A DNA stretch of 64,000 bases from Dyadobacter pollutisoli (lineage in GTDB: Bacteria > Bacteroidota > Bacteroidia > Cytophagales > Spirosomataceae), in contig NZ_CP112998.1 in the NCBI RefSeq assembly GCF_026625565.1, forward strand, positions 3,474,501-3,538,500. The letters run 5' to 3'. The notes under the pieces are model-generated. The model was given only the letters and a program-made list of their open reading frames with translations. It was not told the DNA's origin and searched no databases. Position 1 is the stretch's first letter; each line of letters begins with the position of its first letter. Made by a program: the position numbers and the translations under genes. Shown here piece by piece: positions 34,911-43,879 of the stretch.

Positions 34911-35291
34911 TTATGCGTTTTCGGTTTTAGATTCAGTTGCTTCTTCTTTCTTTCTTCCTACCAACCCTTTACGTTTCTTCTCGTTGTAAGCGATTGAATG
35001 CTTGTCAAGGACGATAGTCATAAAGCGCAAAACGCGCTCGTCACGACGGAATTCTGTTTCCAAAACGTCAACTACGTTTCCTTCGGTTGTAGTATATTCT
35101 ACTACGTGATAGAAACCTGAGTTTTTCTTTTGGATGGGGTAGGCCAGCTTGCGCAATCCCCAATTTTCTTCATGTACAATCGTAGCACCATTTGAGGTGA
35201 TGATTGCAGTGAATTTTTCAACGGCGTCCTTTGCCTGGGCCTCAGACAAAATGGGAGTTAGAATGAACACCGTTTCATATTGCTTAGACAT
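34911..35291 (-). CDS. rpsF: 30S ribosomal protein S6
   Basis: A 126-residue S6 with QYETVFILTPILSEAQ at the N-terminus, WGLRKLAYPIQKKNSGFYHVVEY in the middle and an acidic Lys/Glu tail. It assembles with S18 on the platform of the 30S subunit. First gene of the three-gene ribosomal operon; promoter and leader hairpin lie just upstream. Confidence 0.98.
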   Translation of the reverse strand: MSKQYETVFILTPILSEAQAKDAVEKFTAIITSNGATIVHEENWGLRKLAYPIQKKNSGFYHVVEYTTTEGNVVDVLETEFRRDERVLRFMTIVLDKHSIAYNEKKRKGLVGRKKEEATESKTENA

Positions 35292-35323
35292 ACGGTAATT
35301 GATTAATTATTATAAATGTAAAA

Positions 35324-35356
35324 ACCCTCACAATGGCTAAACACCAAAATGAGGGT
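35324..35356 (-). promoter_or_regulatory. Candidate rpsF leader hairpin
   Basis: ACCCTCA and TGAGGGT pair around a 19-base loop in the transcript, right after the predicted start of transcription and about 33 bases before the rpsF codon. S6-S18 leaders are known autoregulatory elements in many bacteria, but I do not see their conserved CCG clearly, so a simple stem or an attenuator with the following T run is also possible. Confidence 0.4.
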
Positions 35357-35365
35357 GCAAAAATA
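35357..35365 (-). promoter_or_regulatory. rpsF operon promoter (-7 box)
   Basis: Minus-strand TATTTTTGC is a perfect TAnnTTTGC. It directly adjoins the terminator stem of the upstream coiled-coil gene, so the T run of that terminator also forms the promoter. Confidence 0.65.
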
Positions 35366-35393
35366 GGGCTTGAAATTTAAAATTCCAAGCCCT
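35365..35393 (-). terminator. Terminator of the coiled-coil protein gene
   Basis: Arms AGGGCTTG and CAAGCCCT enclose a 13-base A/T-rich loop; in the leftward direction the stem is followed by ATTTTTGC. It lies 37 bases past the stop of the membrane coiled-coil gene. Confidence 0.8.
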
Positions 35394-35429
35394 GATATGA
35401 CTTAACTTCAACTTATACTGTCAAATAGC

Positions 35430-36371
35430 TTACTTTACAGTGAAATCACCCTGTCCGATCTTGAATCCTTCGCTGTAAACTTCGATGGTATACTTGCCAT
35501 CCTTCAAAGGAATCCCACCGCGGCCATAGAAAATATCCACCGACTGACCTGTATTATTGAACGTAACAGACTGTTTGGAACTGTAAATGAGCTCTTTGCC
35601 ATTCATCATAAATGACCCTGAGCCGGTTGCCATATCAGAAAGTACTGCTCCATCAGGATCAAGGATACGCAGAAAAATCTCTTTTTCATTTTGTTTTGCG
35701 ACCGCATTTTCTCCGAGTTTAAAATTAACCCTCAGCTTATCAATGCGTTTTGCCTTGTATTTTCCGCCTTCACGTTCTTTTCCTTTCGCAGATACAGCAT
35801 TCACAGTGAGGTTTTCTGCCCGAAGCGCGGATGCAATGTTCACTTTTTCACTCAACTCTTTATTTTGGACTGAATAATTGACTACCGAATCAGCCAATTG
35901 CTGTTTTTCTGATTCGAGGCCAGTCACTTTCTGGTTCAGTTCTTCGTTTTTGGACGTTGCAATACCCAGCTCTTCTCTCAGCTTGGCAATCTCTCCGTCT
36001 TTTTCCGCCAATACTGACTCGTAGGATTTGATCTTTTTGTTGTAATTGGCTGCGGAATAAGTGCTGGCATTTTTAAGCTCTTTCTTATCCTTCTCCAACT
36101 GTGCCTTCAATGCGATCAGCGAGTCGACGCTTCCGCCCAATTTCTGGATTTCCGCAATTTTCACATCCAGCTCCTCAGAAATAGAATCCAGTTTCGTCTT
36201 GATAGAGAGGACTTCTTCTGTTTTAGCTGTAATAATTTCATCCTTGGCCAGGTTTTCCTGCTTCTCGTGGTATATAAAGTAAACAAGTACCAAATTAAGC
36301 AGTAGCAATACGGCCAAAGCGGCCCATAAAAGTGTTTTTCTGTCCTGCTTTTGTTCCTGGTTATAGTCCAT
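35430..36371 (-). CDS. Membrane-anchored coiled-coil protein, unknown function
   Basis: A 313-residue protein with a short charged N-terminus, one membrane span (about residues 14-34, LLWAALAVLLLLNLVLVYFIY) and a long heptad-rich segment from about 40 to 190 made of Lys, Glu, Leu and Ser. A beta-rich C-terminal domain (about 205-313) ends in GKYTIEVYSEGFKIGQGDFTVK. Topology suggests the bulk lies in the periplasm. Similar proteins are widespread and unnamed in Bacteroidota; I assign no function. It is monocistronic between the YggS gene (divergent) and rpsF. Confidence 0.85.
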   Translation of the reverse strand: MDYNQEQKQDRKTLLWAALAVLLLLNLVLVYFIYHEKQENLAKDEIITAKTEEVLSIKTKLDSISEELDVKIAEIQKLGGSVDSLIALKAQLEKDKKELKNASTYSAANYNKKIKSYESVLAEKDGEIAKLREELGIATSKNEELNQKVTGLESEKQQLADSVVNYSVQNKELSEKVNIASALRAENLTVNAVSAKGKEREGGKYKAKRIDKLRVNFKLGENAVAKQNEKEIFLRILDPDGAVLSDMATGSGSFMMNGKELIYSSKQSVTFNNTGQSVDIFYGRGGIPLKDGKYTIEVYSEGFKIGQGDFTVK

Positions 36372-36511
36372 ACAGAAGGTTAAATTTTTAATTTAGTTGG
36401 TAAAAGAACTATGTTTTTTTCAATTTTGAAATACGTTAACACTGATTTATAGCCTCCGTTCGATAAATTTTTGTTTTAAATCATTTATTATCAAAAAATT
36501 ACTCCTCTCCA

Positions 36512-37174
36512 ATGTCTTCTATTGCTGCGAATATTGATGAAATACAAAAAGGACTTAGACAGGAAACCAGGCTGATCGCAGTAACCAAGACGAAGCCCGT
36601 GGAGGCTTTACAGGAAGCCTATGATGCTGGTAACAAGCGTTTTGGCGAAAATAAGGTTCAGGAAATGGCTTCCAAATATGAAGTACTTCCCAAAGATATC
36701 GAGTGGCATATGATCGGTCATTTGCAAACGAACAAGGTAAAATATATGGCTTCCTTCGTTTCACTGATCCATTCAGTAGATAGTTTCAAATTATTGAAGG
36801 AGATCAACAAGGAAGCGAGAAAAAACGACAGGATCATTGATTGTCTCCTTCAAATCTTCATTGCAAGGGAAGAAACCAAATTCGGACTTTCAGAGGAAGA
36901 GGCCATTGAAATTTTCACATCCGAAGAGTTACGAGCTCTGACGAACATCCGAATCACAGGTTTAATGGGAATGGCTTCCAATACCGAAGATGAATCCATT
37001 GTCAGAGCTGAATTTCGCAGCCTGAAAAGCCTGTTTGATTCGTTCAAAAAATATGAAAATGACCAAATTAAGATGCAGGAACTCTCCATGGGCATGAGCG
37101 GCGACTATACCATCGCGATGGAAGAAGGCAGCACTTTGGTACGTGTCGGCAGTGCGATTTTCGGATCCAGATAA
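36512..37174 (+). CDS. YggS-type PLP homeostasis protein
   Basis: A 220-residue single-domain PLP-binding protein of the YggS/PROSC (COG0325) family. The PLP Lys is in LIAVTKTKPVEAL; further family motifs are RFGENKVQE, WHMIGHLQTNKVKY, SVDS, GLMGMAS and LSMGMSGDYTIAMEEGSTLVRVGSAIFG. Family members are thought to keep pyridoxal phosphate and amino acid pools in balance and show no clear enzyme activity. The start codon is the first in a frame of normal length. Its stop is six bases from a convergent glycosyltransferase gene. Confidence 0.95.
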   Translation: MSSIAANIDEIQKGLRQETRLIAVTKTKPVEALQEAYDAGNKRFGENKVQEMASKYEVLPKDIEWHMIGHLQTNKVKYMASFVSLIHSVDSFKLLKEINKEARKNDRIIDCLLQIFIAREETKFGLSEEEAIEIFTSEELRALTNIRITGLMGMASNTEDESIVRAEFRSLKSLFDSFKKYENDQIKMQELSMGMSGDYTIAMEEGSTLVRVGSAIFGSR

Positions 37175-37180
37175 ATAGCA

Positions 37181-38257
37181 CTAAACCTTCCGTTCGCTGG
37201 TACCTAATGCGGCTTCCACTTTTTCTTTTACAAAATCAAAAGAAAGCTCAGCACAGGGCGAACCTTTGCGACGTACGAAAACCGCATTCTCCTGCCGCCC
37301 ATAACCGCCCGAATAGGGATTATAATCCGGAAAGTTGTTGAGCGAACCCATTAAAATAATACCATAAGTACCCGTCGCATTGCCCAGGTGTGACGGACCA
37401 CTATCCAGACCGATAAAATAATTGGCACGACGGATCACTTCCGCAGTTTCCAGAATAGACAACTGGCCGCACAGATTTCGATAGGATTTAGTCTTGACAT
37501 TCAAGTTACTAGCCGACCCCACTTCCACAATCTGATAATTATATTTTTCAGAAAGCCATGTTATTAATTGCTCCCAGCGATCGGCAGGCCAGTCTTTTGG
37601 GGCGTAATTGGAGCGACAATGAAGTACAATAAAACGTTGCGGAAGATCCAATGAATCAACCTTTTGCCGGTGGCTATCCTGCAAGTAAACCTGCGGCTGA
37701 TCGTCCCCCGGGAATGTTGCTCTTTCGGCAATTAGCCCCGCTGTTTTTGCAAAAACTTCCAGCAGGTTTCCAAAATTGAAATAGGTAAAAATATCAATCT
37801 GACGTTGCTGAGCAACTGGATTTTCAATAAAGACCTGACACTTGTCACAATGGTTGTTGTTCCTGAACTGTAACTGGAAAACTTCGTCGAAAACATTCCC
37901 CTGCAAAAGTACTTCCCGCTGCGTAACACAAAACTCCTGAAACACCTCATTAACAGCTGGATTGAAATCGACCAGCTCATGAAAAACAGGCTTCACAAAC
38001 CAGACGATGTAAGCATCGGGATGGCGTGACCGGACGTGCCTTGAAATAGGTTCCGCCGCAATAATATCGCCAAAATGTTCTGTACGAATGATCGCGATCA
38101 GCTTTTGTTCCTTTTTCAGGCTACGCTTCACAGCCGCAAAATGTAGCCGGGCCTGATAGCCAAGGAGACGCGCTTTAAAAATGTGTGAATATTTATGGTA
38201 GCGGTGAGTCCACAGTTGAATAAAGCGTTCTAACGTCATTTGATAAGTCTTTTCCAA
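37181..38257 (-). CDS. Glycosyltransferase family 9 (heptosyltransferase-like)
   Basis: A 358-residue GT9 protein. LIAIIRTEHFGDIIAAEPISRHVRSRHPDA is the usual N-terminal half with the catalytic Asp (GD), and ANYFIGLDSGPSHLGNATGTYGIILMGS is the ADP-sugar-binding half. GT9 enzymes add heptose or related sugars to lipopolysaccharide. No other LPS genes adjoin, so the acceptor is unknown. The middle contains C-x-x-C (HCDKCQVF), perhaps a metal site. Confidence 0.85.
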   Translation of the reverse strand: MEKTYQMTLERFIQLWTHRYHKYSHIFKARLLGYQARLHFAAVKRSLKKEQKLIAIIRTEHFGDIIAAEPISRHVRSRHPDAYIVWFVKPVFHELVDFNPAVNEVFQEFCVTQREVLLQGNVFDEVFQLQFRNNNHCDKCQVFIENPVAQQRQIDIFTYFNFGNLLEVFAKTAGLIAERATFPGDDQPQVYLQDSHRQKVDSLDLPQRFIVLHCRSNYAPKDWPADRWEQLITWLSEKYNYQIVEVGSASNLNVKTKSYRNLCGQLSILETAEVIRRANYFIGLDSGPSHLGNATGTYGIILMGSLNNFPDYNPYSGGYGRQENAVFVRRKGSPCAELSFDFVKEKVEAALGTSERKV

Positions 38258-38435
38258 GATGTGCGGCGAGTGTCGTTCCGCTCGAATTTTAGGTGCGCAA
38301 GATAATAAAATTGGCTTAAAGAGTTGGTTGACCTTGATCCGCGGCCTAACTTTACCAGCCTGATAAACCCTCTATTTATTAAACGGGCAAGTCAGTACCG
38401 AATATTTCTTCTAATCATTTTATTGATCCTATTAT

Positions 38436-38813
38436 ATGAAATTCATGATTCAGGCCGGCGGGATTTTAGGCGCATTGGCTGTGGCCCTCGGTGCTTTTGG
38501 AGCCCATGCATTAAAAGGTATGCTCGAAGCTTCGGGCAGATCGGACACATTTGAAACGGCTGTGAAATACCAATTCTATCATGCGCTGGCAATGGTACTC
38601 GTGGGATTGCTCATGCAGCGTGCCGGCCAGGATGCGGTGAGGTTACTAGGCTGGTCGGGAAATGCCTTTGCGATTGGCGTGATCATTTTTTCAGGCTCTC
38701 TCTATGCGATCTGCTTCACAGACATCACCAAATTTGGCGCTACTGCTCCAATCGGCGGACTAGCGCTGATAGCTGGCTGGGTGTTGCTGATTTTGGCGGC
38801 GGGGAAGATTTAA
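38436..38813 (+). CDS. DUF423 membrane protein
   Basis: A 125-residue protein of the DUF423 (YgdD) family with four hydrophobic segments. The family signature GALAVALGAFGAHALKG is at the N-terminus, with the later YQFYHALAMVLVG and PIGGLALIAGWVLLIL. It is an inner-membrane protein of unknown function. The stop codon overlaps the first unit of an 8-bp tandem repeat. Confidence 0.93.
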   Translation: MKFMIQAGGILGALAVALGAFGAHALKGMLEASGRSDTFETAVKYQFYHALAMVLVGLLMQRAGQDAVRLLGWSGNAFAIGVIIFSGSLYAICFTDITKFGATAPIGGLALIAGWVLLILAAGKI

Positions 38814-38844
38814 TGAGTGAATGAGTGAATGAGTGAATGAGTGA
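38813..38844. repeat. Four tandem copies of ATGAGTGA
   Basis: Four exact 8-base units directly follow the DUF423 coding region, the first overlapping the stop codon. A complementary 12-base segment TCATTCACTCAT lies 31 bases further on, so the transcript could fold into a hairpin that serves as terminator for both convergent genes. Confidence 0.85.
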
Positions 38845-38875
38845 ATTTTTAATGAGTAAATTATAAACTATTCGG

Positions 38876-38906
38876 TCATTCACTCATCGCACCGGCGACC
38901 CGGTCA
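38876..38906. repeat. Dispersed element, copy A
   Basis: Contains TCATTCACTCATCGCACC followed by GGCGACCCGGTCA. A closely similar sequence on the other strand occurs in the efflux operon about 9 kb to the right, again near GAATGA-type units. It lies in the gap between DUF423 and rodA. Confidence 0.65.
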
Positions 38907-38935
38907 CAATTAACCATTCACGCATTCAAAATTCC

Positions 38936-40219
38936 CTAACCCCTCGAAAGCGTAAAAGGACGTTGTGCGTCGATTTTCAGGAATACGAAAAGTAGGATAG
39001 AAAACGACCACAGCGACGATCCTCCGTAACTGAAAAACGGTAATGGAATCCCAATCACCGGCATCAGCCCGATGGTCATACCGATATTGACCAGGAAGTG
39101 GAAGAAAATGATCCCCGCCACACAATAACCGTAAACCCGCGCAAAACGACTTCGCTGCCTTTCCGCAAGCACTACCAATCTTGAAATAAGGCAAATAAAA
39201 AGGAACACCACTACCGCAGTACCTACGAAACCGTGCTCCTCGCCTACTGTACAGAAAATAAAGTCAGTACTTTGCTCGGGAACAAAGTCAAATTTCGTTT
39301 GGGTACCCTGTAAAAAGCCCTTTCCCGTAAATCCTCCCGAGCCAATGGCGATCTTGGACTGAATTACATTCCAGCCTATCCCCCTCGGATCTGAATCAGG
39401 ATCGAGCAGTACCATGATACGGCCTCTCTGGTGCTTTTGGAGCACATTATTCATAAAAAAGTCCACCCCAAAAACGATCCCAATCATCACGAACGCGACC
39501 AGGATTGTAGCCCAAAGCCCTCCGCGTCGCCGGGTCATGACGGGCATCAGCCAGATCACCAATCCCGCAATCACGATGATAGCCCCAGCAATGTACCATT
39601 TGAAGAAAAGCAATGTAATAATCAGCAAAGCTGCGCCTACCATACCGATGGCCGGAATAAAACCAGGCATTCCTTCACGGTATAAAACAATCGCAAATGA
39701 TGCAAAAACCAGCATAGAACCGGTTTCATTTGACAAAAGGATCAGGAATGCAGGCAATGCAATGATGCCCAGTATCGGATAGTAATCTTTCAGTTTCCGG
39801 GTCAGGCTGATCGCCGGGTCACTTAAATATTTGGAGATTGCCAGGCTGATCGCAAGCTTGGAAAACTCGGCCGGTTGCAGTGAAAACGCACCAAACTTAA
39901 TCCAGGAGCGGGATCCATTAATATTAGAACCGGCAAACAAGACAACCACCAACAGGAATATGATAACAGCATAAATGATGAAAGAGAATGTCTCGTAAAA
40001 CTTGTAGTCGATCACCAGAATGCAAATGATCAGTAAAGCCGCCGTTCCGATCCACATTAGCTGCTTTCCGGCATTGTTAGACAGGTCGAACATACTCGTC
40101 TGCACTTCCGGATTATACACCGCCGCGTAAATATTAATCCACCCTATCCCGAGGCAGGCGATGTAAATGAGTACGACGACCCAGTCTACATTTTTGGTAA
40201 TGGGCTTATTTTCCGGCAT
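38936..40219 (-). CDS. rodA: Rod shape-determining SEDS glycosyltransferase RodA
   Basis: A 427-residue SEDS protein with about 10 membrane spans that polymerises lipid II during cell elongation. Characteristic segments are SWIKFGAFSLQPAEFSKLA, GGFTGKGFLQGTQTKFDFVPEQSTDFIFCTVGEEHGFVG and the C-terminal PVIGIPLPFFSYGGSSLWS. It follows the PBP2 gene by 36 bases and forms the glycosyltransferase/transpeptidase pair of the elongasome. mreBCD are not adjacent. The N-terminal Met choice is the first in frame. Confidence 0.95.
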   Translation of the reverse strand: MPENKPITKNVDWVVVLIYIACLGIGWINIYAAVYNPEVQTSMFDLSNNAGKQLMWIGTAALLIICILVIDYKFYETFSFIIYAVIIFLLVVVLFAGSNINGSRSWIKFGAFSLQPAEFSKLAISLAISKYLSDPAISLTRKLKDYYPILGIIALPAFLILLSNETGSMLVFASFAIVLYREGMPGFIPAIGMVGAALLIITLLFFKWYIAGAIIVIAGLVIWLMPVMTRRRGGLWATILVAFVMIGIVFGVDFFMNNVLQKHQRGRIMVLLDPDSDPRGIGWNVIQSKIAIGSGGFTGKGFLQGTQTKFDFVPEQSTDFIFCTVGEEHGFVGTAVVVFLFICLISRLVVLAERQRSRFARVYGYCVAGIIFFHFLVNIGMTIGLMPVIGIPLPFFSYGGSSLWSFSILLFVFLKIDAQRPFTLSRG

Positions 40220-40255
40220 TATAATGTTGATTGAAGATTTTAAAATTCGCCAATG

Positions 40256-42169
40256 TTATCGATTGATAGCAACGGGTTTGTTAGCTGCTGTTGGTTTTAC
40301 AGGTGTCACCGGCTTCTTCTTGGTAGTATCCACCGGAACGGGTTTCTTCTGGCCAGGCAAAATAACTTTACTCATAAAGTCCGCCTTGAGCATTCTCTCT
40401 TCCAATGCCTTGTTAGTAATTTTTCTGGTCAGATATTTTTCAATGACAAGGTTGGCAATCGGAGCGGCGGCCGAACCTCCCGCACCCGCATACTCGACAA
40501 AAACAGCTATCGCAATCTTGGGATCGTCCACAGGCGCGAACGCGATAAAGATAGAACTGTCGTCCCCGCGCTTATTTTGTGAAGTCCCGGTTTTTCCAGC
40601 AATGGTGATACCCTCTACTTTTGACCTTCTAGCCGTTCCGCCTTCTACTGCACCGATCATTCCTTCGATAACCGGCTCAAAATTATGCGCCTCGACGCCG
40701 GTTTCATGCCTGATGAGGTATTCAGGGTTTACCGTTTTCTTATCACCTATGCCATGAATGACGTGAGGTGTATAGAAATACCCTCGGTTTGCGATAATAG
40801 CGGCAACATTGGCCATTTTCAAGGGTGTGATCAGCAACTCTCCCTCCCCAATGCTCAATGAATAGATATTTGAAAATTTCCACCGGTACTCGCCGTAAAA
40901 ACGGTCATAGTACTTTTTGTTAGGCAAATTCCCTTTATACTCGCTCGGCAAATCGATCCCAAGACGTTGTCCGATCCCGAATTTACTGATCGCATCATGC
41001 CAGTGATCCAGTCCGACGGCCGACGCGCGGAAAGTATTTTTGATATTATTTTTATAAATCAATCTCCTGAAAACATTGTAGAAATAAGGATTGCACGAAT
41101 GCATCACACCCAAAGCAACCGTTCCCGTCGCGGGGTGATTATGGCAATGCATAGGACAATTGGCATGCGTGAAGCCGCTGCCCGGCGTAATAACACCTTC
41201 CTGTAACCCGATCAGCGCCTGAATCAGCTTGAATGTAGATCCCGGTCGGTAACTCGCCATGACCGGCCTGTTAAACAACGGTTTGTAGGGGTTACGGACA
41301 AGCGCGGCGAAATTTTTGGAAAAATACCTGCTGGCCAGAATGTTAGGATCGTAGGTCGGAGCAGAAACCATACTGATTATTTTACCGGTTTTCGGTTCAA
41401 TAGCCACAACGCTACCTACTTTGTTAACCATCAAACTATCAGCATATTGCTGAACTTCCAGATCGATACCCGAGTACAGGTTCTCACCCGCCACCGCCAT
41501 GGTATCGAGCTCGCCACCTTTCCAGGGGCCTTTGTAAACACCGCTCACATTCTGCATCACAAACTTGGTACCCCGCTTCCCTCGCAGCTCGTTCTCATAA
41601 ATCTTCTCGATACCACTTTGGCCAATGTAGTCACTCTGGCGGTAATATGGCTCTTCCTGCTTTTCAAGCTGCGATTTGGTGATCTCACTCACATAGCCCA
41701 ATGTATTCGCCAATGTCGGCGCCGTGTAGGTTCTCAATGAGCTTTTCGCAAATTCAAACCCTGCATAGTCCACCATGATATCCTGAATGGAAGCAAAATC
41801 CTCCTTCGATAATTGCCGGAGAAAAAGCGACGGTTTAAACCGGCTATATGCGCTGGCCGCGGCCATGAGACTATCAAAATCATGCTTTTCAATGCCCAAA
41901 ACCTGGCAAAAACGCAGCGTATCCTCTACTCTCGCCTTGTGGGGCGTAACGAGTAAATCATAAACGGGTGTATTGTATACGATGAGCTTTCCGGTACGGT
42001 CATATATCTGCCCGCGGAACGGGATTTCGATTACCCGCTTAATAGAATTGCTGGACGACTCGATTGAATAGCTTTCGTCCAGAACCTGTAAGTAGAAAAG
42101 TCGCAATAAGTATATTAGACCTACTAAAGCAAAAAAACCAATGATAACGAAGCGACGATTTTCAAGCAT
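40256..42169 (-). CDS. mrdA: Penicillin-binding protein 2
   Basis: A 637-residue class B PBP, the transpeptidase of the elongation complex. An N-terminal membrane span (about 8-25) is followed by the pedestal domain (IPFRGQIYDRTGKLI) and the penicillin-binding domain with YRPGSTFK (nucleophile Ser), SCNPYF and GKTGTSQNKRG. A Pro/Lys/Val-rich tail (about 600-637) ends the protein. It precedes rodA in the usual operon order. Confidence 0.95.
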   Translation of the reverse strand: MLENRRFVIIGFFALVGLIYLLRLFYLQVLDESYSIESSSNSIKRVIEIPFRGQIYDRTGKLIVYNTPVYDLLVTPHKARVEDTLRFCQVLGIEKHDFDSLMAAASAYSRFKPSLFLRQLSKEDFASIQDIMVDYAGFEFAKSSLRTYTAPTLANTLGYVSEITKSQLEKQEEPYYRQSDYIGQSGIEKIYENELRGKRGTKFVMQNVSGVYKGPWKGGELDTMAVAGENLYSGIDLEVQQYADSLMVNKVGSVVAIEPKTGKIISMVSAPTYDPNILASRYFSKNFAALVRNPYKPLFNRPVMASYRPGSTFKLIQALIGLQEGVITPGSGFTHANCPMHCHNHPATGTVALGVMHSCNPYFYNVFRRLIYKNNIKNTFRASAVGLDHWHDAISKFGIGQRLGIDLPSEYKGNLPNKKYYDRFYGEYRWKFSNIYSLSIGEGELLITPLKMANVAAIIANRGYFYTPHVIHGIGDKKTVNPEYLIRHETGVEAHNFEPVIEGMIGAVEGGTARRSKVEGITIAGKTGTSQNKRGDDSSIFIAFAPVDDPKIAIAVFVEYAGAGGSAAAPIANLVIEKYLTRKITNKALEERMLKADFMSKVILPGQKKPVPVDTTKKKPVTPVKPTAANKPVAINR

Positions 42170-42280
42170 TCTGCACTATAAATTCCTGTTCCCAAATTTC
42201 ACACGAAGTTCGCTATATCAAAAGACTTATCAAAGCCCCGATGCGCATAAAAACTTCATTTTTAAAGGAATATATTCTGC

Positions 42281-43852
42281 CTATTCACCTTTGGCCACCA
42301 CCATCACCACATCCTCTTTATCGACCATCACGGCACCCTCGGGCAGGCCTTTGGGTTTTCGCACAAATTTTTTCGGCGTGTAGATCACAGGGCAGAGCGA
42401 ATCGTTTTTTCTTTTGGAATAAAAGGCCGCCAATTCTGCCGCGCGCTCGATCACAGGTGCCGGAAATTTCTTGCCTGATTGATTTTTGATCACCACATGT
42501 GAGCCGGTAACATCCTTCGCGTGTAGCCACAAATCCTCCTTGCTGGCATACTGTTTCGTAAGCAGATCATTGTTTTTAGCATTCCGGCCAATCAGAATGA
42601 TGTAGCCCATGAATGACACTTTTTTGAATAGATCATCGACAGCAACAACAGTTTTGCTCTGATCAAGACCATTGTTTTTGAGATAAGTCCGAAGCTCCCG
42701 CAATGAATCAATGGCGTCGATTTTCTCCAGATGCTGTTGAAGCTGTGCTTTTTCCGCTTCCCTTGCTTCCAGACTATCATTCAGACGACCTATTTCAATT
42801 TTTTCGTTCTTGGACTTTCTGTAAAATCCTTCCGCATTCTTCTGGGCCGAAAGATCCTTTTTCAATTTCACCATAATAGGCTGCTCCCGGTAAAAATCAT
42901 AAAGCTCTATCCGCTCCGTCCGCTCAGGAATCTGGTGCAGGTTGGCCATAATGATGTTTCCTATCTCATCATTCTTCACCGCCTCTTCCAGTTCGACGAG
43001 TTTTTTGAATGTATTTTCCAGATAATTCTCGGTTTGCTGGATCCGTTTTTTCAATATTCGCAGTATTTCAGCCTTTTCTTTTTCAATGCCGCTCAGCCTG
43101 ATATAGGCAAGGTAAAAAGCATTGAGAGCTTCGACAGGATCGGTATAGGTTCCAATGATCTCGCCGATCTCAAAAAGCGCTAGAACCGGTACCAATTCTA
43201 CTTTGGCAACATAAAACTTTCCTGCATTCAGTTCACTCAGCAGCTTCTGAATTACGTTCCAACGTTCCTCAGCCGTATCAATCCCCTTTAATAAAACTGC
43301 CAGATGCTGATTAACAAGCTTTCCAAATGTCGGAAACAATGCTTCATGCCGCAGGTCATTTTGAATGTAAGCTTCAAAAGACTGATCAATGGAACGGTTC
43401 AGTGAGGGAAGGGTAATGGTTTTGTCGGCAGGAAGTTTGTTATTAAAAATCTGGGTTACCCCGCCATTACTGTCGAATGCGATTAGATTGGCACGGTTAC
43501 CAAACAGCTTGAAAACCAGTTTTTGCTGATCCGAAAAACTGATCTGGATCGCCCGTTCATTTTGAAAAACACTGACATACTCAACCTGTTTCTCATGGAA
43601 TTGAGTGAAAAGATTAACACTGTTCCTTCGGGCACGGTCAAATTTATCAGGGAAGCTCAGGCAGGAAAAATTGGACCTTAATGTGGCCTTAATAAAATAA
43701 GGATTCACCAGCTCCTCCTCATCGCCCTGATCCGCAAACACCATAATCAGCTCGTCTTTCTCCTGACTGAAGGCTTCGATAAATTGTTTGCCGGCCAGTT
43801 CGTCATGAAGCTTCGGAGCAAGTTGTTTTAAAAAATAGTAATTCTGGTGCAC
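42281..43852 (-). CDS. NFACT family protein (RqcH/Tae2-like)
   Basis: A 523-residue protein with an N-terminal NFACT-N domain (LHDELAGKQFIEAFSQEKDELIMVF), a central coiled coil (about 255-390) and a C-terminal NFACT-R domain (GYIILIGRNAKNNDLLTKQYASKEDLWLHAKDVTGSHVVIKN). Bacterial relatives (RqcH) bind obstructed large ribosomal subunits and add Ala tails. Bacteroidota homologues are less studied, so the role is inferred. It is a single gene upstream of PBP2 with a gap of 111 bases. Confidence 0.92.
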   Translation of the reverse strand: MHQNYYFLKQLAPKLHDELAGKQFIEAFSQEKDELIMVFADQGDEEELVNPYFIKATLRSNFSCLSFPDKFDRARRNSVNLFTQFHEKQVEYVSVFQNERAIQISFSDQQKLVFKLFGNRANLIAFDSNGGVTQIFNNKLPADKTITLPSLNRSIDQSFEAYIQNDLRHEALFPTFGKLVNQHLAVLLKGIDTAEERWNVIQKLLSELNAGKFYVAKVELVPVLALFEIGEIIGTYTDPVEALNAFYLAYIRLSGIEKEKAEILRILKKRIQQTENYLENTFKKLVELEEAVKNDEIGNIIMANLHQIPERTERIELYDFYREQPIMVKLKKDLSAQKNAEGFYRKSKNEKIEIGRLNDSLEAREAEKAQLQQHLEKIDAIDSLRELRTYLKNNGLDQSKTVVAVDDLFKKVSFMGYIILIGRNAKNNDLLTKQYASKEDLWLHAKDVTGSHVVIKNQSGKKFPAPVIERAAELAAFYSKRKNDSLCPVIYTPKKFVRKPKGLPEGAVMVDKEDVVMVVAKGE

Positions 43853-43879
43853 GGTAATTCTGAAACATTTCGGGCAAAA

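Noticed and set aside
38813..38844. Tandem repeat as iterons of a replication origin
   Set aside because: No rep or dnaA gene adjoins, the unit is only 8 bases and it follows a stop codon; slippage repeat is simpler.
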